Of a stretch of DNA of 64,000 nucleotides, positions 42,806 to 53,800 are shown in pieces; position 1 is the first letter of the stretch, and each line of letters opens with the position of its first letter. The translations under genes were made by a program, and so were the position numbers. The DNA comes from an uncultured Deferribacteres bacterium (GTDB lineage Bacteria; Zhuqueibacterota; JdFR-76; DREG01): positions 60,133-124,132 of the forward strand of contig CAJVYQ010000005.1 of the NCBI GenBank assembly GCA_913009825.1. Reading direction: 5' to 3'. Under the pieces are notes generated by a model. That model was not told the DNA's origin. It saw nothing but the letters and a program-made list of their open reading frames with translations, and did no database searches.

Positions 42806-43831
42806 TTAATTTGTCAACATTCTCGCCGCTATCTGAAAAACCTGTTCAGGTTTGATCTCTTCCATACAGCGAAAGTGCTTTTTAGGGCACCAATCCGTGC
42901 CGTGATAGGAACAGGGGCGACACCGAACATCCAGGTTTTCAACCACTTCTGCCTTATCCGGGAAGGGGAAAAAACCAAATTCTTTCACCGTGGGTCCAAA
43001 AACAGCAATCACTTTTCTGTCGAGCGCCGTGGCCATGTGCATCAAACCGGTGTCGTTGGTAATCAGCAGTTCACACCTGTTCAGTGCAGCTCCCGATTCC
43101 AACAGAGAGGTCCGGTCGCACATATTTTCCACCGGAACTCCGGCCTGCGCGGTTATCTCTGCGCAGACATCCCGGTCACTCTCTCCTCCCAGGATGATAA
43201 AGGTAGCATGAAATTCCTTACGAATCAACTGAATCAGCGCAATGAAATGCGATACAGGCCATCTTTTGGTACGCCATGCAGCGCCCGGGGCAACAGCGAT
43301 GATCGTTTTGTGAGATGGAATAGAAAATTTCTGCGCCGCCTCGTTCCATATTGCATCGGGGATATAAAATTCCAAGCGGCGTTTTTGCCATTTTATATCC
43401 AGATTGCGCAATGCATAAAAGTAGCGCTCCGGTATATATTCGGGAATTTCTTTGTAACGGTTTATTTTGCCGCGCACTAATAAAAATCGTTGCAGTGCAT
43501 ATTTTTTGGACAACCGCACCGATTTGCTCTTTGCTCCGAAAGCGAGGAAATAACTGCGCCAGTGTTTTTGCAGATCAAAAATAATGTCATATCCTTTTGA
43601 ACGCAGTGATCGAGCGACAGAGCCTAATTCCCGCAAACCGGGTTTATCCGGTAATTGAATTAAATTATGGATGAGAGGATGGAATTGCAAAAGTTGCGCG
43701 AATTGCCGTTTTACCAGCACGTCAATTTGGGTCTCCGGGAATCGTTCGTGAAACAGGCGAAGAACGGGTGTGATGAGCAGAATATCGCCCATAGAGCTTA
43801 AACGGATGAAAAGAACTCGGCGTAAATTCAT
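42806..43831 (-). CDS. Glycosyltransferase family 9 (ADP-heptose:LPS heptosyltransferase)
   Basis: The 341-residue GT-B enzyme adds heptose to the LPS core. It begins RVLFIRLSSMGDILLITPVL, has DIIFDLQKHWRSYFLAFG, ISVAPGAAWRTKRWP-like text (VAPGAAWRTKRWPVSHFI), LLITNDTGLMHMATALDRKV and CRPCSYHGTDWCPKKHFRCM near the end. These fit WaaC/WaaF-type transferases; which heptose it adds cannot be told. It is followed by waaA after 16 bases, together an LPS inner-core unit. Confidence 0.9.
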   Translation of the reverse strand: MNLRRVLFIRLSSMGDILLITPVLRLFHERFPETQIDVLVKRQFAQLLQFHPLIHNLIQLPDKPGLRELGSVARSLRSKGYDIIFDLQKHWRSYFLAFGAKSKSVRLSKKYALQRFLLVRGKINRYKEIPEYIPERYFYALRNLDIKWQKRRLEFYIPDAIWNEAAQKFSIPSHKTIIAVAPGAAWRTKRWPVSHFIALIQLIRKEFHATFIILGGESDRDVCAEITAQAGVPVENMCDRTSLLESGAALNRCELLITNDTGLMHMATALDRKVIAVFGPTVKEFGFFPFPDKAEVVENLDVRCRPCSYHGTDWCPKKHFRCMEEIKPEQVFQIAARMLTN

Positions 43832-44037
43832 TAAAATTTTATTTCTTTTTTGGGGATTTTTAATGAGTTTATTCTGAAAACCGGTGCCATTTATATCAGT
43901 TTCAAATCTGCCACAAAAAACGAAATTCCTACGGAATAGAAATCAATGAGATAAATTCGGCAGGAGTTCATACTTCGATAAAATTTTACATCATCAGACA
44001 CTTTGTTTTTGTAGCCGAACGGTTCAAATACCAGGCT
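43832..44037. other. Intergenic
   Basis: The 206 bases between the UDP-glucuronate decarboxylase and GT9 genes hold no feature that I can support. Confidence 0.3.
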
Positions 44038-44982
44038 TTAATCCCGGTCTGCAGCGGTGCGAAACCAATCGATTGTTTTTTTGAGGCCATCTTCCACCTC
44101 AACCTTTGGTTCCCAATATAAAATTTCCCGGGCACGGGAGATATTGGGCTGGCGGACTTTGGGATCGTCCACCGGTAAAGGTTCAAATATTAATTCACTT
44201 TTACTGCCGGTAAGCTTGATGATCATCTCCGCCATCTGCCGGATGGTCATTTCCCGCGGGTTGCCGATGTTCACCGGATCGTTGAAACCGGACAACAGCA
44301 GGCGGTAGATACCGTCGATCAAATCATCCATATAACAGAAACTCCTGGTTTGGGAACCTTCGCCAAAGATAGTAACCGGATCATCAACCAATGCCTGGGA
44401 GATGAACGCCGGAATAGCGCGGCCATCCCGAAGCCGCATTCTGGGACCAAAAGTATTGAATATCCGTACAATTTTTGTGTCGATACCATGGTTCCGGTGG
44501 TAAGCCATGGTTAACGCCTCGGCGTAGCGTTTGGCTTCGTCATAAACGCCGCGCGGGCCGATGGGATTTACGTTGCCCCAGTAATCTTCAGATTGAGGAT
44601 GAATCATCGGATCGCCGTACACCTCCGAAGTGGATGCCAATAGAAAAGTGGCATTTTTTTCCCGCGCCAGCCCTAATGCTTTGTGTGTACCCAATGCACC
44701 CACCTTCAGGGTTTGAATGGGGAGCTGTAGATAATCGATAGGACTTGCCGGCGAGGCAAAATGCAAAATGTAATCGATTGGTCCTGCCAGAAAAATATAT
44801 TCCGTGACATCCTGCTTGATAAATTTAAAATTTTCTCCCTGCAGATGTTCGATATTCCGGATATCACCGGTCAGTAAATTGTCCATGCAAATCACTTCGT
44901 GACCCTGTTTGAGAAGATGTTCACAAAGATGAGAACCTAAAAAACCGGCGCCACCGGTAACAAGGGTTCGCGGCATAATCAT
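44038..44982 (-). CDS. UDP-glucuronate decarboxylase (UDP-xylose synthase), SDR family
   Basis: The enzyme converts UDP-glucuronate to UDP-xylose (or the 4-keto sugar) using tightly bound NAD. The 314-residue protein has the Rossmann motif [54 protein letters not shown] and the catalytic [11 protein letters not shown], then [12 protein letters not shown] and [12 protein letters not shown]. This is the UXS subgroup of extended SDRs. The ATG at 44980-44982 has AGGAGATT upstream; an ATG two codons later is possible. It feeds sugars to surface polysaccharide. Confidence 0.9.
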   Translation of the reverse strand: MIMPRTLVTGGAGFLGSHLCEHLLKQGHEVICMDNLLTGDIRNIEHLQGENFKFIKQDVTEYIFLAGPIDYILHFASPASPIDYLQLPIQTLKVGALGTHKALGLAREKNATFLLASTSEVYGDPMIHPQSEDYWGNVNPIGPRGVYDEAKRYAEALTMAYHRNHGIDTKIVRIFNTFGPRMRLRDGRAIPAFISQALVDDPVTIFGEGSQTRSFCYMDDLIDGIYRLLLSGFNDPVNIGNPREMTIRQMAEMIIKLTGSKSELIFEPLPVDDPKVRQPNISRAREILYWEPKVEVEDGLKKTIDWFRTAADRD

Positions 44983-45142
44983 AATCTCCTTATTCTATTT
45001 TTACATTGCAAAAGTTTATCCTTTCGGCAAAGTAATGCAATATTTTGATTTATCCGGCGACGAGTCCCGGCGCCCTGCATTCTGAATTTCAAAAGCAGTT
45101 GTTTTTTTTATTTTAATTTAATTTCTCTATTAATCTCTACCT

Positions 45143-45299
45143 GTAACTATTCAGGAATACCGGTTTTCTGATGTGAGATATGCCTTCGACTGAGTTTATC
45201 CTGTGCTTGACGACGAGCTCAGGCCGGCCTTGAAAGCCATGCTGGGCGGAGTCGAAGCGTGATTACAGTTAATATTATAGAGCATACCTGAATAGTTAC
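45143..45299. repeat. Family A intergenic element, copy 4
   Basis: The ends GTAACTATTCAGGAATACC and GCATACCTGAATAGTTAC are close to perfect inverse copies over 13 bases. The core carries ccttcgactgagtttatcc, gctcaggccggcc and gtcgaagcgtgattacagtt. It lies next to the apbE stop. Confidence 0.85.
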
Positions 45300-45301
45300 C
45301 T

Positions 45302-46390
45302 CTACTTTAATGAATCGTCAACTATCCCGATTTTCTTCAATAGCGTGTCTGAAGCCCAGTAATTTATCTTTCCGTCACCTCTAAACAGGATGACCACCTG
45401 CAATTCGGGATGCTGCCTGGCAAACGCAATTCCTTTTTCGCCGCCCATCACAAATATGGCCGTGGCATACGCATCGGAGAGTTCCGCCGTTTTAGCCAGT
45501 ACGGTCACACTCAGCACATCAGAATCGGGATATCCGGTTTTGGGATTAAGAATGTGGCAGTAGCGCTTGCCGTTCTCTTCGAAAAACTGTTCGTAATCCC
45601 CCGAAGTAGCGACATAACCGGAATCAAGGAAAAAGTAGCCAAACAACGCATCCATTTTCCTGGGATGACGAATCCAGATTCGGATTTTTCCCCTGGTTAA
45701 TTCGGAAGAATGAATGGCCAGATCTCCGCCGGCATCAACCATAAAATCTTTCACCCCGGTTTTCCGCAACGCCCGCGCTGCCGCATCTATTGCCGTTCCT
45801 TTGGCGATGCCGCCGAGATCGATTGCCATGCCGGGTTGGGCAAAACGGACAGCGGGAGAATCTATGAGGACATCTCTAAAATTGATCCGCGGCAGCAGAG
45901 CGGAAATCTCGTTCTGCGGCGGTTTGTGTGGTTTCTCCTTGCCGAACCCCCATAAATCCAACATGGGCGCAATTGTTGGATCGAAAGCGCCATCTGTTTG
46001 GGCCGCCACATTCAGGCTATTACGGATAACGCCAAACAGCAGCGGATCAACAGGCATTTCTTCCGTAGCACCATGTTGATTCAATTCAGTAAGTCTGCTT
46101 GAGTTCAGATGCCGCGATGCTGTTGCTTCAACTTCATCGATGGCCTGAAAAGCCGCCCTAAACGCACCGGACAGGTCGCCCGCAGCGCCATTCCGGGTAT
46201 AAATAGAAATGGAGACATACGTCCCCATTTTTAATTGAGTTTGACGAACAGGCTGAATTTTTTGCCCGCAGCCCAAAACAGAAATTATGCAGAAAATCAA
46301 AAAAAGGCAGAGAAGATGACAATTCTTAATTTGAACGAACCGCGGCAAATTGAGCCAGATTTTCCAAAGACCGTTTGTAAACATTGTCAT
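45302..46390 (-). CDS. apbE: FAD:protein FMN transferase (ApbE), lipoprotein
   Basis: ApbE attaches FMN covalently to flavoproteins such as NqrB/NqrC and RnfG. The 362-residue precursor has a lipoprotein signal (LCLFLIFCIISVLGCGQ, lipobox VLGC, Cys near 41), then LKMGTYVSISIY, EATASRHLNSSRLTELN, GAFDPTIAPMLDLWGFG, AIDLGGIAKGTAIDAAA, MVDAGGDLAIHS and HILNPKTGYPDSDVLSVTV, all ApbE landmarks. The start is uncertain: the ATG used gives 65 bases of overlap with the upstream prenyl synthase gene, and a later non-ATG start would shorten that. Confidence 0.92.
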   Translation of the reverse strand: MTMFTNGLWKIWLNLPRFVQIKNCHLLCLFLIFCIISVLGCGQKIQPVRQTQLKMGTYVSISIYTRNGAAGDLSGAFRAAFQAIDEVEATASRHLNSSRLTELNQHGATEEMPVDPLLFGVIRNSLNVAAQTDGAFDPTIAPMLDLWGFGKEKPHKPPQNEISALLPRINFRDVLIDSPAVRFAQPGMAIDLGGIAKGTAIDAAARALRKTGVKDFMVDAGGDLAIHSSELTRGKIRIWIRHPRKMDALFGYFFLDSGYVATSGDYEQFFEENGKRYCHILNPKTGYPDSDVLSVTVLAKTAELSDAYATAIFVMGGEKGIAFARQHPELQVVILFRGDGKINYWASDTLLKKIGIVDDSLK

Positions 46391-47300
46391 CCAGAGGAGC
46401 TAAAATTTTAAGAGCCTGATCAACAAATTCATTTGCCCTTTGCTGCGCATATTCAACACCGCCGGACTGAATGACCATGCCGCGAATTTTGCCAATCACA
46501 TCTTCTGTTTTGTCCTCCACAAGCAGTTCATGCAACTTATCCGCCGGGAAAGTACCGTTTTTATGGATTGCATAAATCAGCGGCAAGGTTATTTTGTTCT
46601 CTTTCACATCGTTGCCCACAGGCTTTCCGGTTACGGATTGATCTCCGATATAATCCAACAGATCGTCCTGAATTTGAAAAGCACAGCCCAAACGGGAGCC
46701 AAACTCCCAAAATCTTTCCGTATTTTCTTCCCGGTAGTTCGATCCGATAATGGCGCCGATTTGCGAAGCGGCGGAAATGAGCGATGCGGTCTTATAGGAA
46801 ATCATTTGAAAATAACTTTCTTCGTCCAATTGCAAATCCCGGCTCTGTTGAATCTGCAAAAGCTCGCCCTCACTCATCCTTGTGGTAACCTGGGCAATAA
46901 TTCTGCTGATTGTAGGATGATCGATCTCAATCATTTTATTTAAAACCTGGGAAAAGAGAAAATCCCCAACTAATATGGAAATCTTATTCGTCCAGACATT
47001 GTTGATACTGGCTGCGCCGCGCCGCATCTCGGATTCATCAACCACATCGTCGTGTATCAACGTTGCCGTATGGATGAGTTCCACAATTCTGGCTGCTTCC
47101 ATTCCTTTTTCATCCATGTTCCCTAATGACCGGGCAATTAAAAATAACAGCGCCGGTCGCATCCTTTTACCACGATTCCTTGCTACATAATGGATGACTG
47201 TATTGATCAACTGGACTTTCGTCTCTAAAGATTTTAAAAATCCCTCTTCAAATACCGCTAAATCAGATTGAACTGGTACTATAATCTGTTCAAGATCCAC
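46326..47300 (-). CDS. Polyprenyl diphosphate synthase
   Basis: This trans-prenyltransferase extends isoprenoid chains for quinones or carrier lipids. From GTG 47298-47300 (GGAGATAGAG just upstream) the product has 324 residues; a TTG at 47312 is the alternative. It has GKRMRPALLFL, LIHTATLIHDDVVDESEMRRG (first Asp-rich motif), NKISILVGDFLFS, YKTASLISAASQIG, GCAFQIQDDLLDY (second Asp-rich motif) and GNDVKENKITLPLIYA. Length and motifs fit IspB/HepT-type long-chain synthases. It overlaps apbE. Confidence 0.9.
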   Translation of the reverse strand: MDLEQIIVPVQSDLAVFEEGFLKSLETKVQLINTVIHYVARNRGKRMRPALLFLIARSLGNMDEKGMEAARIVELIHTATLIHDDVVDESEMRRGAASINNVWTNKISILVGDFLFSQVLNKMIEIDHPTISRIIAQVTTRMSEGELLQIQQSRDLQLDEESYFQMISYKTASLISAASQIGAIIGSNYREENTERFWEFGSRLGCAFQIQDDLLDYIGDQSVTGKPVGNDVKENKITLPLIYAIHKNGTFPADKLHELLVEDKTEDVIGKIRGMVIQSGGVEYAQQRANEFVDQALKILAPLDDNVYKRSLENLAQFAAVRSN

Positions 47301-47389
47301 CTCTATCTCCAAATAAATTCCAATTTGGTAATTTTCTGTTAAATGTAATGATAAATAGTATTCAAGTCAATTAAAAATTTACAACTTTG

Positions 47390-47525
47390 GTACAATCTGA
47401 ATTGAGCGATTCTTGGCTTAAAATAACCACCTAAAGAGTTTTATTCTGAAAGAATCTTGTAAGTTCTCTATACTAAACCAACAAGATTCCTACGGAATGA
47501 TATTAGAATCGCTCAATTTAGGTAC
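47390..47525. repeat. Family C intergenic element, copy 1
   Basis: GAATTGAGCGATTCT near the left end faces AGAATCGCTCAATTTAGG at the right end. The interior contains caacaagattcctacggaat. A diverged copy is at 55942-56094 and an end fragment near 17506. Confidence 0.7.
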
Positions 47526-47673
47526 AAGTTTAATTCAAATTGACATAGGCAAAAAAGAAGGGGTTACAGATCAGATAATAACTCACATATAGACACAAAT
47601 CAAAGAGGAAAGATACATTTCAGGACAGATTCCAGAGAAGGGTCTGCGAAATGATATCAGACAAAACGCCCAC

Positions 47674-47733
47674 AAAAAAAATGCCGGTATCAGTCCATTC
47701 CACTCGCGAATCCTGAATTTGATACCGGCATTT
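47674..47733 (-). terminator. Hairpin with T-run, terminator-like
   Basis: AAATGCCGGTATCA (47679-47692) pairs exactly with TGATACCGGCATTT (47720-47733). Reading the minus strand, the stem is followed by eight T. The loop is 27 bases, long for a classical terminator. It lies about 410 bases past the last phosphorelay gene and could end that long transcript. Confidence 0.5.
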
Positions 47734-48017
47734 ACTCAAAACAACAGACCACATTTTCAAGCAGTCTGTTGTGATCACTCACCCATCCACACACTCAACA
47801 AGACGCTAAGCTCCTGCCTTCCACCGCGAACTCACACACCACATTTTTTTGTAGCCCCGAAAAGCTTTTTTCACTTTCTCCAAACCAATTATGGATATTC
47901 ATTTGCGTGATAATATCTCAATAATTGTACCATTCATCAACATAAAAGAAAATTTTATTTATCATACCAATAATATAGAAGTTATAAAGGGAAGACAAGA
48001 AGGAAGGAAACCAGAGG

Positions 48018-48055
48018 GGTTTCATATTGAAACCACCAGATTGCAATATGAAACC
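48018..48055. repeat. 12-bp perfect inverted repeat
   Basis: GGTTTCATATTG faces CAATATGAAACC across 14 bases, 90 bases past the 3' end of the last response regulator gene. It could be an operator or a hairpin at the transcript end. Confidence 0.5.
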
Positions 48056-48145
48056 ATAATTCAAGTAAAAAGTTTGTTTAAAAATAAAGTTTTACGCTGT
48101 AATGTTATAATCCGACAAACTTATTTCCGTCAGCAACAGGTTCAT

Positions 48146-48574
48146 TTAAGTGTGGGGCTGTCCCCGGGGATGGTACCGACAACGGCAACAGCATTCGTTG
48201 GATTGGCGAAACGATGACAACTTGTTAAATAAATCATCAAAATCGATCGGCTTGATGATATAGTCAGACACACCAAGATTGTGCAAATCCTCTATCACCT
48301 GCGCACCGTATCCGGACATTACGATGATCTTTGCCGGGGATTCGATCTTTTTGAGTTCCCGAATGAACTCCACTCCTTCAAATCCCTGCATTTTCAGATC
48401 GGCCAGAATACAGGAAAAATTGGCTTCCTCTGTCATTTTCAGGGCGGCTTTTCCGCTATTGGCCGTACTGATTTCAAACCCGCGCGGTTCAAGCAATTCT
48501 TTTAGCAGGGAGAGTATTTCCGTCTCATCATCGACGATTAAAATGGAAGAGGGTCTTATTGCTGCGGATTTCAT
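48146..48574 (-). CDS. Stand-alone response regulator receiver
   Basis: The 142-residue protein has one receiver domain: acidic pocket IVDDETE, phospho-acceptor Asp59 (CILADLKMQGFEGVEF), Thr/Ser position VMSGYG, and Lys in DYIIKPIDF. It has no output domain. A short tail with four cysteines (NECCCRCRYH) follows the domain. Its ATG overlaps the stop of the hybrid kinase by four bases, so the two are coupled and it is the most likely acceptor or relay for that kinase. Confidence 0.88.
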   Translation of the reverse strand: MKSAAIRPSSILIVDDETEILSLLKELLEPRGFEISTANSGKAALKMTEEANFSCILADLKMQGFEGVEFIRELKKIESPAKIIVMSGYGAQVIEDLHNLGVSDYIIKPIDFDDLFNKLSSFRQSNECCCRCRYHPRGQPHT

Positions 48575-50388
48575 ACTTTGGCTGCCGGTTCTTTTTTGTG
48601 CATCGGAACCATCACGATAAAAGTGGTCCCTTTCCCTTCTTCGCTTTCTACAAAAATATCGCCGCCCTCTTTTTCTATCATCGAATGAGAGATATACATC
48701 CCCAATCCGGTTCCTTTACCCAACGCTTTCGTGGTAAAAAAAGGAGAAAAAACATTTTTCAAATTTTCCTCGGCAATACCGATGCCGGTATCGGAAAAGC
48801 GAATCATGATCCACTCATCGTCAACCGATTGAGTAGAGATGCTCAACTCTCCCCCTCTGGGCATGGCATGTATGGCATTGATGATGATATTCAAAAATAC
48901 CTGTTTGATGGAATCGACCGCAGAATGGATATTGGGGATATCATGGTAATTTTTAAATACCGCAATATTTTGCGATCGTAGATCCTTCTCAATCAAAGAG
49001 AGCGTTTTATCGATAATTTCATTTACATTCAGTTTCGCAAAATCATTGGGAGAATGACGTGAAAAATCCAGTAAATTATTGATAATATTGGAGGCGCGCT
49101 GTACATTTCTTTTGATGATTTGTAATTTTGCCGTCAGATTCGCATCTCCGCTATTCATCGTATCCTGCAAATAATACCGTGCCGCCTCGATGATATTCAA
49201 CGGATTACGCAATTCATGAGCCACGCCGGAAGCCAATAATCCAATTGTCGCCAGTTTTTCCGATTGAATCAATTGCCGTTCAAACACCTTCTGCTCGGTC
49301 ACATCCCGGGAATATTCGATAACATATTCCAGGTTACTATCGAGGTCGAACATGGGGTAGGACCACATCTGTAAAATCCGTCCGTCTTTTCTCCGCTCCA
49401 GAAATTCCGGCCGCTTACTCTCCCAGGTTCGATCCGCAACACATTCTGTACAAGGACCGGAACCGTCGGCATAGAGCGTGTAGCATTTTTGTCCTACAAT
49501 GCGATCCGGCGTAGTATTCTTCAGACACGCGACCTTTTTATTAGCGATGATGATATTTTTATCTTTATCCAAAACAATAATATGATCGGTGATGGAATCG
49601 AACAAAGTTTGCAGTTTATTCTTACTCTCCTGAATCAACCGGTGCATCTGCAGTGTTTTGGTCATATCTTTCGCAATGCCAAGAAGATGACCGCCGTTTC
49701 TGCCGTTCCTGGCCAGAAAGTTGAACGAAATGATCTGGGGGTGTATTTCTCCCTTTTTGTCGACAAATTCCATTTCATAATTTCTTTCTTCAGGTTTCCG
49801 GAGAATTTCGGTAGTAGTTTGAACCGTGTATTTGTCCGAGAGAACTTCAAAGAAAGAATGTCCGGTCAATTCCTCCGGCTGGTACTCCAGTTTACGAATC
49901 CGGGGATTGATAAATTGAAAATTGAAATTTTGATCCAATGAAAAAATGATGTCGTTGGCATTCTCTACCACATTGGCCAGAAAATCTTCTTTTTCCCGTA
50001 ATTTTTGCTGCAGCCGGTCCCGTTCAATAACGGAAGCGATTATTTTCGGTAGTGTGGATAGATAATTGTCCTCTTTCACCAAATAATCCGCTGCGCCGGT
50101 TTTCATAGCTTCCACGGCGATCTTTTCATCCCCCTGTCCGGTGACGATAATTACCGGCGTGTTAATATCCTGCTCCCGCAACCGGTTAAGCACTTCAACA
50201 CCGGAAATATCCGGCAGCTTGTAATCTAAAACAATGGTATCGAAGGCATTTTTCGCACACATTTTCATTGCTTCTCCTCCCGAAGCTGCAAACTGAGTCT
50301 CGAATTTTTTCGAGGCGCGCTTCAGGGCAATCCGGATCAATTCCAGTTGATCCAGATTATCTTCGACAATTAGTACATTATACGTCAT
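48571..50388 (-). CDS. Receiver-PAS-PAS-histidine kinase
   Basis: The 605-residue protein has an N-terminal receiver ([10 protein letters not shown], Asp55, [14 protein letters not shown]), a PAS domain (about 137-255, [17 protein letters not shown]), a second PAS (about 258-370, [18 protein letters not shown], with a CxxC-like CTECVADR), then HisKA (His391, [11 protein letters not shown]) and HATPase_c ([24 protein letters not shown]). It has no membrane segment. The leading receiver suggests it is itself switched by an upstream kinase. It sits between two receiver genes. Confidence 0.88.
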   Translation of the reverse strand: MTYNVLIVEDNLDQLELIRIALKRASKKFETQFAASGGEAMKMCAKNAFDTIVLDYKLPDISGVEVLNRLREQDINTPVIIVTGQGDEKIAVEAMKTGAADYLVKEDNYLSTLPKIIASVIERDRLQQKLREKEDFLANVVENANDIIFSLDQNFNFQFINPRIRKLEYQPEELTGHSFFEVLSDKYTVQTTTEILRKPEERNYEMEFVDKKGEIHPQIISFNFLARNGRNGGHLLGIAKDMTKTLQMHRLIQESKNKLQTLFDSITDHIIVLDKDKNIIIANKKVACLKNTTPDRIVGQKCYTLYADGSGPCTECVADRTWESKRPEFLERRKDGRILQMWSYPMFDLDSNLEYVIEYSRDVTEQKVFERQLIQSEKLATIGLLASGVAHELRNPLNIIEAARYYLQDTMNSGDANLTAKLQIIKRNVQRASNIINNLLDFSRHSPNDFAKLNVNEIIDKTLSLIEKDLRSQNIAVFKNYHDIPNIHSAVDSIKQVFLNIIINAIHAMPRGGELSISTQSVDDEWIMIRFSDTGIGIAEENLKNVFSPFFTTKALGKGTGLGMYISHSMIEKEGGDIFVESEEGKGTTFIVMVPMHKKEPAAKV

Positions 50389-50393
50389 ATATG

Positions 50394-50846
50394 TCAGAAT
50401 CCTTTCTCTACAGCTAACTCGCTTTTGCCAACAAAATTAAAAATTTCCCAGCCCAGATTGATCTTTTCATCAAATTTGAATAAATATGCATTCGCTCCCA
50501 AACTAAGCATAGTTTCCATTTCCTCTTTTTGTGTGGAAGTGGACAAAACAACCACCGGCAACTGATCGAACCGGGGATCAAACCGAATCATTTTCAAAAC
50601 CACCGCCCCGGACATTTTGGGCAGGTTTACATCCAGGATGATAATATCCGGTCGAAAATCAGGGACATGAGGAGAGGGGAAAATACCCATTATTTTAAGG
50701 GCATCTTCACCGTTTTTAACTTTACTGAAAAGACAATGTGGAATCACCCGCGAAACAGAGATCGAGATCAATTCCGCATGATCCGGATTATCTTCCACCA
50801 GCAGAATATGGCAATCCGTTTTTCTCTCAATCAACTCACTTCCCAT
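50394..50846 (-). CDS. Rcp1-type single-domain response regulator
   Basis: The 150-residue protein has LLVEDNPDHAELI, Asp72 in IIILDVNLPKMSG, VVVLSTSTQ and Lys124 in NAYLFKFDEK (KF in place of the usual KP). The insert between helix 2 and strand 3 is like Rcp1, the partner of phytochrome-type kinases. RBS GAGGAGGG precedes it. It is preceded by the large GAF kinase whose HisKA is also phytochrome-like (SHDLKAPI), so that kinase is the likely donor. Confidence 0.87.
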   Translation of the reverse strand: MGSELIERKTDCHILLVEDNPDHAELISISVSRVIPHCLFSKVKNGEDALKIMGIFPSPHVPDFRPDIIILDVNLPKMSGAVVLKMIRFDPRFDQLPVVVLSTSTQKEEMETMLSLGANAYLFKFDEKINLGWEIFNFVGKSELAVEKGF

Positions 50847-50866
50847 AAACCCTCCTCTGCGCCCGA

Positions 50867-53800
50867 CTATTTCGGAATAGAAAAATAGAAAGTTGATCCC
50901 TTTCCCTTCCCGGAATCAACCCACACTTTTCCTTTATGATTGTCGATGATCCGCTGGACAATGGTCAGACCAACGCCGGTTCCTTCAACATCTTTCACTT
51001 CTTTTAACGAGTGAAACAGTTCAAATATTTTTTGATGATAAGCAGGTTCGATGCCGATTCCGTTATCTTTAACAGAGAAAACATAGCGATCTTCTGTTTC
51101 CTGATGCCCGATTTCAATTTCAGGATTCGGGTTATCTCCAATATACTTGATGGCATTGCTAATCAGGTTGGTAAACACCTGTAAAATCCGATCCTGATCA
51201 CACATTATACTGGGGAAATCATCAGGATAATGAATTTTTACATTTTTTTCATCCGCCTGGTACTGTAAATCCGTTATTGCCGATTTTACCACTTCATTGA
51301 TATCTGCCATTTCAGGTGCATTTACCACGCGGCCAATCCGGGCAAGCTCCAGCAGATCTTTAATCAATCGCTCCATTTGGGTAACATTGCTCTGTATCCG
51401 CTTTAAATAGTGAAGCCCTTCCGAATCCAGTTGCCCGGAAAAATCATTAAGCAGGATCGCTGCAAACCCCTGCACGGAAACGATGGGCGCTTTCAAATCG
51501 TGGGAGACCGTGAATACAAAATTTTCCAGTTCTGAATTCGCCTGCGCCAATTTTTCCGAATTCTGCCGCGTCTCCTCGAACAGCCTGGCATTTTCGATAG
51601 CGCTGCCAACCTGGCCGGCTAACGCCTCAAACGCATAAAGGTCCCGCCGGTCAAACGCATTTTTCCGTTCCGAATGCATCACCAATGTACCGCTAATCCG
51701 ATTCGCAACATGCAGCGGAATACAAAGCAAAGAGCCTTCGCCGGGATATCCCTCATCAATTTCCTTTTCACCGCTTAAATTCTGGATGGCCAATGTTTCG
51801 GTGGATTGCAGCGACTTCATAATCGGCGTGTTGGGATTGTCCAACCGCCGCCCCAATTGCAGGGTATCTTTCAGTGCGCCGGACTGCGATTTTAAAACCG
51901 GGGTACCGGTATCTGCATTAACAAGGTACACCGCCACATGATAGTAGCCGAATATTTCATGAATGGCGGTTGTTACCGTATTAAGCAATTTTGTCAAATC
52001 CAACGTCTCGGTAATTTTTTTACCGACCTCGTTCACCATGGCCAGTTGGGCTGCCCGTCGTCTCTCCCTCTCGTACAAGCGCGCGTTTTCTATTCCAACG
52101 GCCGCCTGATTCGCAATGGTATTGAGTAAATTAATTTCCCGATCATCAAATTTGTGGCTGTCCTCTTTATAAACACTGAGCACAGCGGTGGTTCTGTTTC
52201 TGGAAATAACCGGAACACCCAGAAAAGATTTTAAGCGGGTGGATTTCAGCGATTCCGGCAATTCGGGTATCCCTGCATCCTCTTCTTCCAGATTCTCGAT
52301 CACCAGCGGTTTCATCCGCTTCACCACCTGATCCAATTTTTTCCGGATGGAAGCTTGAATGGGAGAAAGATCATTTTCGCTTGAAGAAAATTGGCTGGGT
52401 GTAATATGATCCCCCACAAACCAGATCGTGCAGATTTTTGCGTGCATGGCGGTAGCGGCCGTTTTCACGATAAGGTCCAAAACTTCCCGTATATTCAAAC
52501 TGGAGGAGATGGATTTACTCACATCCGCCAGAGCGGAAAATTCAGTGAGCCTGCGCTTTGCTTCTTCAAATAATCTGGCATTTTCCAATGCTGTGGCAAC
52601 TTGCCCGGCAATCTGCTGAAAAATTTCCCGATGAGTGCTGTTGTAAGCGCGCGGTTCCATTTTCCCGATGCTGAATGTGCCCAAATATTTGTCTTTGGAT
52701 AACAGCAGAACATTCAGTTTGGATTGCAATTCTTTTTCGATGACTACCTTGCTCTCATATATAAAATCCTGATTTGTCCGTTCTGATTTTTCCCCGGGAA
52801 AAGATTCCGGGCCGTGCTGCAACCAACCCAATGGCAAATCGTCAATCTGATTCCATTTTTCCCGGCCAAGTTTTTGTCCCAACCGCTGCGATGCCAGGGA
52901 AAATACGTGTAAATTATCCGTATCCTCTTCGAAGAGAACAATAGAGATGTAATCAAAATCAACAATTTTCTTCACTTCGGAAGTTACCGTTTTGATGATT
53001 TCTTCCATATCAAGACTGGAATTGATAGAGCTGGTAATTTCATTGATGGCAGTTATCTGATCTGTTTTTTCCTGATATTCCCGGTATAGTCTGGCGTTTT
53101 CGATGGAAATGGAAAGATAGGTCACCGCCGCACGCAAAAAATTGATCTCTTCCTGAGTAAATTTTTTCGGCTTTTCATAATACAAATTGAACAATCCCAC
53201 CGAAATATCCCGGGGGATCATAGCCAGTGAAATTAAGGAACCGTAACCGATCCGTTCGGCAATTGGGCGCCATTTTACAAATTCATCATTGGTAAACACA
53301 TTTTCAATCTGCAAAATTTTATTTTTCTCATCAATTAAGTGATACGGTCCCTCCTCGATGCCAACCCGCCAGGGTCGGTCAAAAAGCAGGATATCTTCCG
53401 GTGGATTTTTATGAGCTTTGTAGACCACTAATTTTCCAATTTCATCTTTTAGAAAAATGGAGACATATTTAGCCCCGCAAACAGAGGCCAGCTTCAGCAT
53501 GGTTAAATCGATAATTTCATCCAAATTGAGAGCGGAAGCAATGGTTTGTCCCACTTCCATCAGAGCAAGCAGCTCCTGATTCCGTTTTGAAAAAGCATTT
53601 TCCCACTCGCCACTCGCCTCCCCCTTGTAAATGGCAATAAAAAAGCGCCGTGAGAAATCTTCATCTTCCTGAACCAGACGGGACAACTGTATATCAACCG
53701 GAAATTTCCAGCCGTTTTTTTGAATTAGCGTGAACCCCTCGATACCGGTGTGGCGTTCAAATTCCAGTCGTTGAACTTCTAACAACAACAGGGCGACTTC

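Larger units (their letters stand above)
47301..48145. other. Long non-coding region with three structured repeats
   Basis: It holds a family C element (47390-47525), a hairpin with a T-run (47674-47733) and a 12-bp inverted repeat (48018-48055). The plus-strand open frame at 47891-48217 has no recognisable domain and runs antisense into the response regulator gene, so I reject it. Confidence 0.45.

Noticed and set aside
47891..48217. Plus-strand open frame of 108 codons
   Set aside because: It crosses an inverted repeat, has no ribosome site or domain, and overlaps the antisense of the response regulator.
48506..48574. Hybrid kinase and last receiver as one split gene
   Set aside because: Both have complete domains and a normal ATGA overlap, so they are two coupled genes.
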